Positions 1 through 6,431 of a DNA stretch of 15,726 bases are shown piece after piece. The notes under the pieces are model-generated. The model was not told the origin of the DNA, did no database searches, and worked only from the letters and a program-made list of their open reading frames with translations. The DNA comes from Caldisericota bacterium (GTDB taxonomy: Bacteria; Caldisericota; Caldisericia; Cryosericales; Cryosericaceae), in contig JAPLGK010000082.1 of the NCBI GenBank assembly GCA_026390195.1, positions 1 to 15,726 on the forward strand. Direction: 5' to 3'. Position 1 is the first letter of the stretch; each line of letters opens with the position of its first letter. A program made the translations under genes and the position numbers.

Positions 1-300
1 AGGAAGTTCTTCCAAGCCAACCTGAATGGCAGCCTGGAAGCGGCGTTCCCCGGCGACGATCTCGAACCGGCCGTCCCGTGGGCGCACGATGATGGGTTCG
101 AGGATGCCGTGTTTGCGGATGCTCTCGCGCAGCGTTGCGAGTGATTCCTCATCGAAGCGGCGGCGTGGCTGCAGCGGCGAAGGGACGATCTGGTCAGAGC
201 GAAGCATGCGGACCCCCTTGTCACCCGACAAGGTGGGCTGCGTCGATTCGTTGGCGAAGAGAGCATCAAGTCCTCGTCCAAGACGCCTACTGTTGTTCAC
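1..300 (-). CDS. parB: Chromosome-partitioning protein ParB (N-terminal 100 residues, runs off the window)
   Basis: ParB is a CTP-dependent clamp that loads at parS sites and spreads on DNA near the origin, working with ParA to segregate chromosomes. Reading the minus strand from a GTG at 300 gives 100 continuous residues. They show the typical ParB start RRLGRGLDALF (residues 5-15), then the core QIVPSPLQPRRRFDEESL (about 37-54), SIRKHGILEPIIVRP (60-74) and the CTP-binding GERR box (84-87). The GTG is preceded by GGAGG nine bases upstream and lies inside the last codons of parA (14-bp overlap), so the two are translationally linked. The DNA-binding helix-turn-helix and the C-terminal dimerisation domain lie outside the window. 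Identity is very secure; only the end is unseen. Confidence 0.95.
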   Translation of the reverse strand, partial: MNNSRRLGRGLDALFANESTQPTLSGDKGVRMLRSDQIVPSPLQPRRRFDEESLATLRESIRKHGILEPIIVRPRDGRFEIVAGERRFQAAIQVGLEELP

Positions 301-1051
301 GGTATTCTACCTCCTTGGCGAGCTGCCGGTACGCCTCGGCACCGGTGGAAAGCGTGTCGTATTCCAGGATGGTCTTGCCATAGCCAGGCGCTTCGCTCAT
401 GCGTATGCTCCTGGGGATGACGGCGGTGAAGACGGTCTCTCCGAAGTGCTTGACGAGTTCATCCTTGACCTGTGCGGACAGGATGGTCCGTTTGTCGAAC
501 ATGGTTACCAAGATGCCCAGCAAGGCAAGGTTCGGGTTTAGACGCTGCTTGACCAGGCTGAGCGTCCGCAGCAGGTTCGTCAACCCTTCCAGCGCATAGT
601 ACTCGCTCTGGATAGGGACAATGACTTCATGCGCCGCTGTCAGCGTGTTGAGGGTCAGAAGCCCCAGCGACGGAGGGCTGTCGATGATGATGTAGTCCCA
701 GGACCCGTCTAGGGAAGCCAAGCGGCTCTGAAGGGCGTACTCGCGGCGATCCATGCCAGCTAGTTCCAGCTCGGCGCCTGCCAGGTTGATCGACGAAGGG
801 ACCAGCGAGAGGTTGCGTTCGTGGCTGGGCCGGATGGCATTCTCGATCGGATCGCCGGACAACAGGCACGTGTAGACGTTGGACGTGAGTTCCGCTGCGT
901 TGAACCCAAGGCCTGTGGTTGCGTTAGCCTGCGGGTCAAAGTCGACAAGCAGGACGTGATGGTTGAGCTCGGCGAGCGATGCGGCGAGCGACAGTGCGGT
1001 AGTCGTCTTGCCCACACCGCCCTTCTGATTGGCAATGGCGATGATTCTCAC
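287..1051 (-). CDS. parA: Chromosome-partitioning ATPase ParA/Soj
   Basis: ParA is a deviant-Walker ATPase that binds nucleoid DNA as an ATP dimer and is stimulated by ParB to move origins apart. The 254-residue protein has the expected length for a small chromosomal ParA/Soj. It shows the deviant Walker A box KGGVGKTT at residues 10-17 with the signature first lysine, DFDPQAN at 37-43, and the Walker B-region motif IIIDSPPSLGLLT followed by the IPIQSEYYALEG-like segment (here VPIQSEYYALEGL). The GTG start is chosen because AGGAGG (minus strand, bases 1065-1060) precedes it by eight bases and the GTG overlaps the TGA of rsmG (GTGA). This gives an rsmG-parA-parB operon, the standard origin-proximal arrangement. 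Confidence 0.97.
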   Translation of the reverse strand: MRIIAIANQKGGVGKTTTALSLAASLAELNHHVLLVDFDPQANATTGLGFNAAELTSNVYTCLLSGDPIENAIRPSHERNLSLVPSSINLAGAELELAGMDRREYALQSRLASLDGSWDYIIIDSPPSLGLLTLNTLTAAHEVIVPIQSEYYALEGLTNLLRTLSLVKQRLNPNLALLGILVTMFDKRTILSAQVKDELVKHFGETVFTAVIPRSIRMSEAPGYGKTILEYDTLSTGAEAYRQLAKEVEYREQQ

Positions 1052-1797
1052 GAACCGTTCCTCCTGGACGACCGGCCGGTGGGGGTCGGGGTCACCTGCA
1101 GTATGACGAGCTTGGAATTGCGTTCAACACCAGGCAGGGCATAGTCAAGAACCGTCGCAGTACAGTGGACGCGATGCAGCGTAGCCACGAACGGCGGGTC
1201 CTGGAGTTCGGCGAGACCCCGTTCTCCTTTCCACAGCACGAGTCTTCCGTTCCTCGCAAGGAGAGGAAGAGCATACTGAAGAACTGTCGCGATATGGGCG
1301 ACGCCCCTGGCGGTGATCATATCGAAGGCTCGTTCGGGTAGGGCGCTCGCATGGTCTTCGACCCGTCCGTGGATGACCCGTCCCCTGGGAAGGGGCACGC
1401 TGTCGACCAGGCTCTCCAGGAAATGGGCCTTCTTGCCAATCGATTCCGACATCGTTACCGCCGTTGTCGGCCAGGCGAGTGCGAGGGGAACAGCTGGGAA
1501 GCCTCCCCCCGTCCCAATGTCGAGGAGCGAGTGTGGGGCCTCGAGACCCACCAGCAAGGGCGCAAGCGAGTCGCGGATGTGTGTCGCCAGCAGGTGCTTG
1601 GGATCGGCGTCAGATGTCAAATTTGTGACCTCATTGGTCTTGGCAAGCAGGGTCAGAAACGATACCAGCCCCACGCAGAACGTGTCGGTGCATATCGCCA
1701 GTCTCTCCCTGAGAGGCAATGCAGTAGCGAAGGCCCCCATTGACTGCCGTACGACAGGAAGAAGCTGCATCGAATCGAGCTTTCCAGTACTATCCAT
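1048..1797 (-). CDS. rsmG: 16S rRNA (guanine527-N7)-methyltransferase RsmG/GidB
   Basis: RsmG uses S-adenosylmethionine to methylate N7 of G527 (E. coli numbering) in 16S rRNA; its loss gives low-level streptomycin resistance in many bacteria. The 249-residue protein contains the family motif NLT (59-61), the HIRDSL segment (73-78) and the SAM-binding loop LLDIGTGGGFP (91-101), followed by a second conserved block around GKKAHFLESL. It is slightly longer than most RsmG proteins because of an N-terminal extension of about 25 residues. The ATG at 1797 has GGAGG five bases upstream (1807-1803), which supports this start. It follows the COG2426-type gene after 41 bp that contain a parS site, and overlaps parA by four bases. 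Confidence 0.95.
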   Translation of the reverse strand: MDSTGKLDSMQLLPVVRQSMGAFATALPLRERLAICTDTFCVGLVSFLTLLAKTNEVTNLTSDADPKHLLATHIRDSLAPLLVGLEAPHSLLDIGTGGGFPAVPLALAWPTTAVTMSESIGKKAHFLESLVDSVPLPRGRVIHGRVEDHASALPERAFDMITARGVAHIATVLQYALPLLARNGRLVLWKGERGLAELQDPPFVATLHRVHCTATVLDYALPGVERNSKLVILQVTPTPTGRSSRRNGS

Positions 1798-1813
1798 GCG
1801 GTCCTCCGGTCAC

Positions 1814-1829
1814 TGTTCCACGTGGAACA
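1814..1829. promoter_or_regulatory. parS: parS centromere site (ParB-binding palindrome)
   Basis: TGTTCCACGTGGAACA is a perfect 16-bp palindrome matching the bacterial parS consensus (B. subtilis TGTTTCACGTGAAACA) at all but two symmetric positions. It sits just upstream of the rsmG ribosome-binding site, in the leader of the operon that encodes ParA and ParB. The location matches known parS sites near parAB. ParB bound here could also repress rsmG-parA-parB; that part is inference. Confidence 0.93.
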
Positions 1830-1838
1830 ACCCGATGT

Positions 1839-2312
1839 TCAGAGCCACTTCGCCAGGATGCCCTTGATAACTCCGACCGACGCGAGAAAGACAATCGCGC
1901 ACGCCCCCAGGACGCCTAGCGAGATGCATGCGATCGCAAGGGGCTTCTTCATGCGCATGATCTCGGCGATGAGGCATCCGGTGTAGGCGCCGGTCCCTGG
2001 CAGCGGGATGGCCACGAACAGGATGAGGCCAACGAAGAGCCCGTATTTTGCCAGCGTGGACCTGCTGCGCACAGCGAGACGGCCCCGGTAGTGTCGAAAC
2101 CATTTCGAACGCGAGGCGACCGCAAGGACCGGTTTCTCTAGCAGGTAGAACATTGGAGCGATGCATAGGTTCGCAAGCGTCGCGACCAGCAGCGCCTCCC
2201 ACACAGGCATCTTGAGCACGCCGATGGCATACGGCAGCGCGCCGCGGACCTCGACGCCCGGGATGATGGTGATGAGGAAGATATGCAGGATATTTCGCAC
2301 GAGTGTGGACAC
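1839..2312 (-). CDS. Small multi-drug export family membrane protein (COG2426)
   Basis: This is a small integral membrane protein of the COG2426 'putative small multi-drug export' family. The family name comes from sequence similarity; no transport activity is established for most members. From the GTG at 2312 it has 157 residues with about four hydrophobic segments. It carries the family motifs ITIIPGVEVRGALPYAIG (about residues 14-31) and IPLPGTGAYTG (about 106-116), which form paired proline/glycine-rich re-entrant-like stretches. A longer frame to 2396 exists, but its first 28 residues (rich in Arg, Cys and His) do not look like this family and it would start upstream of the promoter. No Shine-Dalgarno sequence precedes the GTG, while a good -10 box ends six bases before it, so a leaderless message is likely. 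A GTG four codons downstream is the alternative start. It lies 41 bp ahead of rsmG and may be cotranscribed. Confidence 0.82.
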   Translation of the reverse strand: MSTLVRNILHIFLITIIPGVEVRGALPYAIGVLKMPVWEALLVATLANLCIAPMFYLLEKPVLAVASRSKWFRHYRGRLAVRSRSTLAKYGLFVGLILFVAIPLPGTGAYTGCLIAEIMRMKKPLAIACISLGVLGACAIVFLASVGVIKGILAKWL

Positions 2313-2318
2313 TCTCCC

Positions 2319-2346
2319 AGTATACCGGAGGCCCCCGAGGATGCAA
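2319..2346 (-). promoter_or_regulatory. Promoter for the COG2426-type gene
   Basis: On the minus strand, TTGCAT (2346-2341) and TATACT (2324-2319) are separated by 16 bp. The -10 hexamer ends six bases before the GTG at 2312, so transcription should begin at or very near the start codon. The -35 element is only 8 bp from the divergent -35 at 2355-2360. Confidence 0.55.
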
Positions 2347-2354
2347 CGCGAACG

Positions 2355-2383
2355 TTGTAAAATGCCGCGCACCACAGTACAAT
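2355..2383 (+). promoter_or_regulatory. Promoter for the DUF4388-type gene
   Basis: TTGTAA (2355-2360) and TACAAT (2378-2383) are separated by exactly 17 bp. Expected transcription start is near 2390, which leaves roughly 30 nt of leader before the ATG at 2421 and rules out the upstream ATG at 2382 as the translational start. Confidence 0.6.
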
Positions 2384-2420
2384 GAACATGCGTCATACGC
2401 TGTGGAACTGGGGGTCAAGG

Positions 2421-3041
2421 ATGCTTGAGGGCAAGTTCGGCAACTGCCAGGTGGACGAAGTCCTCCAGACGATTGTGCAAGGCAAGGGGACCGGCCGCCT
2501 CAATCTCAAGGGGACGTCGATCTTCGGTGGACGCGTCGAGGCGACGATCTACATCGAGGATTCGCGAATCGTCTGTGTCGAGGTTGGTGCCGGTACGGCA
2601 TACAGCTCACTTGTCGACTTGTTCAGTCTCCGGGAGGGGAGTTTCTCTTTTGCGGGTAGCGAGACAGCGAAGACCCAGGACCAGTCCGTGCCGGTTGCGG
2701 ACATCGTCCTTCAGGTGACGGCCGCTCTCGACGAGTGGAATTCGATGCGCCGGCGACTCGGTTCCCTGGATGCGATCTATGCGCTGCGGGCGGACGGTGC
2801 CAGAAAGGACTTGACCCTTACCAGAGAGCAGTGGCAGGTGATGGCAAGCTTGGATGGCAAGGCATCGATGCGTGAGATCGCCAGGAAGACTGGCAAGGGC
2901 AGCGTCGCTGTGTCGAAAGCGCTCTACGGATTCATGGAAGCCGGGCTCGCCGCCGAGGTGGAGGCTCCAGCCGTTCCTCAGGATGTGGAACGGGAGCAGT
3001 CACAACGCCGTGGGTTCTTCGGCCTCTGGAGCCGGAAGTAG
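2421..3041 (+). CDS. DUF4388-type domain protein with C-terminal winged-helix-like region
   Basis: The 206-residue soluble protein starts MLEGKFGNCQVDEVLQTIV and continues with a GKGTGRLNLKG turn, an IYIEDSRIVCVEVG strand pair, LVDLFSLREGSFSF and an amphipathic tail. This is the pattern of DUF4388 domains, found with response regulators, PilZ and GTPase-type signalling proteins. The second half (about residues 125-180: LTREQWQVMASLDGKASMREIARKTG and on) reads like a small winged-helix module, as seen in other DUF4388 proteins, and the protein ends in a basic tail. Its molecular role is unknown; a regulatory or polarity-linked function is inferred. The ATG at 2421 is chosen because it begins the conserved domain, follows GGGGG/AAGG purines and lies downstream of the predicted promoter. 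The downstream IMPDH remnant starts 9 bp after its stop. Confidence 0.7.
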   Translation: MLEGKFGNCQVDEVLQTIVQGKGTGRLNLKGTSIFGGRVEATIYIEDSRIVCVEVGAGTAYSSLVDLFSLREGSFSFAGSETAKTQDQSVPVADIVLQVTAALDEWNSMRRRLGSLDAIYALRADGARKDLTLTREQWQVMASLDGKASMREIARKTGKGSVAVSKALYGFMEAGLAAEVEAPAVPQDVEREQSQRRGFFGLWSRK

Positions 3042-3050
3042 GAGGGCGGG

Positions 3051-3931
3051 ATGCCGGGACTTCGGGAAGGCCTGTTCTTTGACGACGTCATGCTTCTGCC
3101 CTGCCAAAGCGAGGCCGGAGCATCTGATGCTAGCCTCGAATCGAGGCTCTCGACCAACGTCGTGCTGCGTTCACTCTTTGTCACCTCGGCGCGTCAGCCT
3201 GTGGCTGACTATCGTCTGGCTTCAACCGTCGCGCGGGCGGCATCGGCATCATGCCCCTGTGCGGGAGTGTCAAGGACCAGGCGCATGAGGTGCGCAAGGT
3301 CAAGGAGCTCATGTGCAAGGATGACGAGGCGGCCTGCGACCTCAAGGGCCGCCCGGTGGTCGGCGCCCTTGTCGATCTCGAACGGGAGGGCGTGCTGGAA
3401 TGGATAGCTTCACTTGCAGAAGTCTGAACGGATATCACTGTCGTGGACGTGCCGCATGCTGATCGCCTTACGATTTCTCGCCAGATCCAGGCGGTGAAAG
3501 CGGAGCATGACTGACTGCCACCCATGGTTGGCAATGTTCAGACACGCGCCGGAGCCAAAGATGTCATCGATGCCGGCGCGGACATCGTCGTCGGCAGCGG
3601 GTTCAGTTCCTTTGCAGAGGCGACGGAACTGTCCGGCGTCGGGGTTCCCGAACTGTCCGCTCTCATGCAGGTCGAGGAGGTCGCATCCCTCTAGGGGAGG
3701 CCAATCATCTGCAACATGGGTGTGCGCTCTGCCGCAAGTGTCGTCAAGGCTCTTGCTGCTGCGGCCGCAGCCGTCGCCCTCAATACCCTGACGCCGGACA
3801 CTGCTTCCCAGGTCATGGCGCACGTTGCAACGCAGGTGCGCGAGAGTCTCAGCTATTTCGGCGCGCGCTCGACTGCGGAGTTGCGCGAGAAGGCCGAGTT
3901 CATCCGGATCCCTCCGCCGTACCCTGTCTGA
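3051..3931 (+). pseudogene. Decayed IMP dehydrogenase / GMP reductase family gene
   Basis: Intact family members are (beta/alpha)8-barrel oxidoreductases acting on IMP or GMP in purine metabolism. The start is still excellent: AGGAGG, five bases, ATG at 3051, then REGLFFDDVMLLP, a hallmark IMPDH N-terminus. The frame shifts near 3233-3240, after which RAGGIGIMPLCGSVKDQA continues in the +2 frame. In that frame there are stops at 3425 (TGA), 3512 (TGA) and 3692 (TAG), yet homology persists across each: DITVVDVPHADR, MVGNVQTRAGAKDVIDAGAD, GVGVPELSALM, NMGVRSAASVVKALAAAAA and a final ESLSYFGARSTAELREKAEF. The loop GSGFSSFAEATELS aligns with the catalytic GIGPGSICTTR loop but has Ala where the nucleophilic Cys belongs. 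There is no CBS pair, and the roughly 80-residue flap region is missing. About 293 codons remain of the usual 450-490. It cannot make a working enzyme. Confidence 0.88.
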
Positions 3932-3954
3932 CCTTGCCTGTCCTCAGAGATGTC

Positions 3955-3985
3955 AAACGCCCTGACTTACTGGTCAGGGCGTTTT
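3955..3985. terminator. Bidirectional intrinsic terminator
   Basis: AAACGCCCTGAC (3955-3966) pairs perfectly with GTCAGGGCGTTT (3973-3984) around a 6-nt loop. The A-rich 5' arm and T-rich 3' arm make it work on both strands. It separates the plus-strand IMPDH remnant from the convergent SpeA-like gene. Confidence 0.9.
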
Positions 3986-4017
3986 CATGAGAGGCAACGG
4001 ACAGGTCCAGTGACCGA

Positions 4018-5478
4018 TCAGCGCTCCTTGACGACCTGCACGTACCTGGCCGTCTTGTCGATGATTCCCTGCAGGTCGGCACCGTGGTCGCGCATGAACA
4101 CCATGTAGTCGACGCACTCGTGCGTCATGACTTCCCCGGGGACCGTGATCGGGATGCCGGGCGGATAGGGAGTCACGAGCTCCGCAATAATGCGTCCGAC
4201 GGAGTCTTCCATGCGGACGCGCTCCCTCTTGGCATAGTATGCCTCGAACGGGAAGAGGACCATCTCGGGAATACTGGGGATGGGTGGCGGAGGAGTGATG
4301 GTCGAGGTCTTGCCGTGGCGTTTGCGGGAGATATCCTCGAGCGCCTTGATGAGAATTTCCACTGCTTCCTTGGGAGTCCCGATCGTGACGAATGCCAGAA
4401 TGTTCTCAAGATCAGACAACTCGATTTCGACGTTGTAGTCTCTGTTGAGGACCTCTTCAACCTGGAATCCAGTCAGTCCCAGCCTCGACACATGGACAGT
4501 CAACTTGGTGAGGTCGACATCATAGATGGCGTCGGAGTGAGCGCGTTCCCTGCCTGGGGCAAAGAGTCCCTCGATGTTGTTGATGCGCCGGCGAGCATCC
4601 TCTGCGAGGTCGATCGCCCGCTGAAGCAGGTCGTGACCGTTTGTCGCCATCTGCATACGGGCGACGTCGAGGGCCGTCATGAGGATGTACGAGGGCGACG
4701 AGCTCTCCAGCATGGTGAGAGTGGCTCGTACCAGTTCCTTGTCCACGCGCCGTGAGCTCAGATGCAGCATGGACGTCTGAGTGAGGCCAGAGAGTGTCTT
4801 GTGCGTGCTCTGGACGACCATGTCGGCGCCCGCATCGACAGCGCTCTTGGGAAGGTCCGGGTGGAAATGGAAGTGCGACCCGTGGGCTTCGTCGACCAGG
4901 ATACGACGTCCTGTGGCGTGCGCTTTCTGAACATAGTAGTCGATGTCCGAGCTGATGCCGAAGTAGTTGGGATTGGTCACGAAGACGGTCTTGGCTTCAG
5001 GATGATCGCGGAGCACGCGCGCGAACGTTTTCTTGGATGGGAACGTCTGGAACTGCAGCAGGCGGTCTTCTTCGGCCTCAAGGTAGATGGGACGCAATTC
5101 GTTCAGGATGAGCGCTCCGTACATCGAGCGGTGGGAATTGCGCTGCACGATGACGCGGTCGTAGGGGTCGCAGGTCGACAGGATCATTGCCTGGTTTCCG
5201 ACCGTCGAACCGTTGACGAGGAAGAATGATTCGATAGCGCCGTAGGCTTCAGCAGCTAGTTCCTGTGCTTCCTTGACGACGCCGATGGGGCGATGGAGGT
5301 AGTCGAGTCCTTCGACCTCCGTCAGGTCGGAAAGGAACACATTCTCGCCCCAGAACTCCTTTAGGCGGGGATGAATGCCCTGGCCTGCCATGTGTCCCGG
5401 CATGTGGAGACCGGCGCGGTGCTTGCCGATGTATGACTGGACAGCATCGAAAAATGGGGTACGACTCTGATCTCTCAT
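4018..5478 (-). CDS. speA: Orn/Lys/Arg decarboxylase family protein, SpeA-like (PLP, fold type I)
   Basis: The protein removes the carboxyl group from a basic amino acid using PLP; its closest look is the B. subtilis SpeA-type arginine decarboxylase, which makes agmatine for polyamine synthesis. At 486 residues it has the length of that short class, which lacks the N-terminal wing domain of E. coli inducible decarboxylases. Motifs are LHMPGHMAGQG (24-34), the aromatic/glycine segment FFLVNGSTVGNQ (85-96), DEAHGSHFHFH (196-206) and STHKT with the Schiff-base Lys227. The C-terminal PYPPGIPITVPGE motif is typical of the family. Arginine rather than lysine or ornithine is inferred from similarity; no agmatinase or other polyamine gene is adjacent. 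No Shine-Dalgarno sequence precedes the ATG at 5478, and a -10 box ends seven bases before it, so the mRNA is probably leaderless. Confidence 0.9.
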   Translation of the reverse strand: MRDQSRTPFFDAVQSYIGKHRAGLHMPGHMAGQGIHPRLKEFWGENVFLSDLTEVEGLDYLHRPIGVVKEAQELAAEAYGAIESFFLVNGSTVGNQAMILSTCDPYDRVIVQRNSHRSMYGALILNELRPIYLEAEEDRLLQFQTFPSKKTFARVLRDHPEAKTVFVTNPNYFGISSDIDYYVQKAHATGRRILVDEAHGSHFHFHPDLPKSAVDAGADMVVQSTHKTLSGLTQTSMLHLSSRRVDKELVRATLTMLESSSPSYILMTALDVARMQMATNGHDLLQRAIDLAEDARRRINNIEGLFAPGRERAHSDAIYDVDLTKLTVHVSRLGLTGFQVEEVLNRDYNVEIELSDLENILAFVTIGTPKEAVEILIKALEDISRKRHGKTSTITPPPPIPSIPEMVLFPFEAYYAKRERVRMEDSVGRIIAELVTPYPPGIPITVPGEVMTHECVDYMVFMRDHGADLQGIIDKTARYVQVVKER

Positions 5479-5485
5479 GGAGAAG

Positions 5486-5513
5486 AGTGTATCGGCCAGA
5501 CCCCCGCTGTCAA
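5486..5513 (-). promoter_or_regulatory. Promoter of the SpeA-like gene, placed for a leaderless transcript
   Basis: On the minus strand a perfect TTGACA (5513-5508) and TACACT (5491-5486) are separated by 16 bp. Only seven pyrimidine-rich bases (CTTCTCC) lie between the -10 and the ATG at 5478, leaving no room for a ribosome-binding site. Confidence 0.7.
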
Positions 5514-5551
5514 CGCGCGAGGGTGAATCCTGGTTCCTGACGCCCCCTGAT

Positions 5552-6244
5552 TCAGAACGTCTGTCCGGGTTCCAGGACTGTGCAACGGGTGCTCGTCGAG
5601 GACTCCACCTTCTTCCGGAAAAGTTGTGGGTCGACGGCGATGACGGGGAAGGTGCCGTAGTGCATGGGGATCACGGTGCGTGGTGTAAGCATCTTGACCG
5701 CTTCTACGGCGTCGTCGATGCCCATCGTGAAATTGCCGCCGATGGGGAGAAGCGCGATGTCCAGTGGGTGAAGGCGGCCGATGAGCTCCATGTCGAGAAA
5801 CACGCCAGTGTCACCGGCATGGTAGATTGTCCGCTCTCCGGTCTTGACGACAAAGCCACAGGGATTCCCCGTGTAGATGAGGTGGCCGTTCTCGGTCACC
5901 GAGGAGCCATGCAGGGCCTGGGTCAGGAAGAGTTCACCGAATGGAAAGGCGTGATTTCCGCCGATGTGCATGGGATAAACGTTTGAGACACCCTTGCCTG
6001 CAAGGTAGGTGACGAGTTCTGCCGGGCCGATGACTGTTGCCCCGGTGTGCCTGGAGGTGGCGATGGTATCGCCCAGGTGATCGGAATGGCGGTGCGTCAC
6101 GAGGATGTAGTTGGGATGGACATCGTCAGGACCGATGGATGCCGAAGGGTTGCCCGAGAGGAACGGGTCGATGAGGATGTCGCCGGCCGGCGTGGTGATC
6201 AGGAAAGCCGAATGACCAAGGTAGGTGAGCTGCTCATGTGTCAT
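5552..6244 (-). CDS. UPF0173-family metal-dependent hydrolase (beta-lactamase fold)
   Basis: The protein belongs to the small stand-alone metallo-beta-lactamase-fold family UPF0173; its physiological substrate is not known. It has 230 residues from the ATG at 6244, the usual family length. It begins LTYLGHSAFLI, followed by DILIDPFLSGNP and the metal-binding THRHSDHLGD motif (50-59; His51, His53, Asp55, His56). Further ligands are expected in YHAGDTGVF and in the C-terminal IPMHYGTFP. Many relatives have Gly between the first two histidines where this one has Arg. GGAGG lies 11 bases upstream of this ATG (6260-6256). A GTG at 6262 in the same frame would sit almost on the -10 box and is less likely. 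It lies 73 bp ahead of the SpeA-like gene, which has its own promoter. Confidence 0.9.
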   Translation of the reverse strand: MTHEQLTYLGHSAFLITTPAGDILIDPFLSGNPSASIGPDDVHPNYILVTHRHSDHLGDTIATSRHTGATVIGPAELVTYLAGKGVSNVYPMHIGGNHAFPFGELFLTQALHGSSVTENGHLIYTGNPCGFVVKTGERTIYHAGDTGVFLDMELIGRLHPLDIALLPIGGNFTMGIDDAVEAVKMLTPRTVIPMHYGTFPVIAVDPQLFRKKVESSTSTRCTVLEPGQTF

Positions 6245-6265
6245 GGTGTCATGTACCTCCACGTC

Positions 6266-6293
6266 AGTCTACGTCCCGGAGTACGCGGGTCAA
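6266..6293 (-). promoter_or_regulatory. Promoter of the UPF0173 gene
   Basis: On the minus strand TTGACC (6293-6288) and TAGACT (6271-6266) are 16 bp apart. Transcription would start about 15-20 nt ahead of the ATG at 6244, just covering the GGAGG ribosome-binding site. Confidence 0.6.
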
Positions 6294-6321
6294 GCCTTGG
6301 CTGGATCATTCACAGTAAGAC

Positions 6322-6348
6322 TTGCAATTGCATGGGACGTGGTAAAAT
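6322..6348 (+). promoter_or_regulatory. Possible promoter of thrB
   Basis: TTGCAA (6322-6327) and TAAAAT (6343-6348) are separated by 15 bp, slightly short. It would give a leader of about 75-80 nt before thrB and is divergent from the UPF0173 promoter. I see no obvious attenuator or riboswitch in the leader. Confidence 0.4.
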
Positions 6349-6431
6349 GTGTGAAGTAGTTCGTTTTGCGATAGTTCGCGCGCTGCCAACACCTGCATCG
6401 AGGAATTGCAGTTGCGCCGGGGGAAGAGAAC

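Noticed and set aside
2382..2420. Upstream ATG start for the DUF4388-type gene
   Set aside because: The ATG overlaps the -10 box of the predicted promoter and the extra residues show no domain similarity; the ATG at 2421 begins the domain.
3425..3514. UGA read as an amino acid in the IMPDH-like gene (two in-frame TGA codons inside homology; Gly would fit the first)
   Set aside because: TGA ends several intact genes here (for example rsmG), and the same remnant also has a TAG, a frameshift, large deletions and a lost catalytic Cys. Decay explains all of these; recoding does not.
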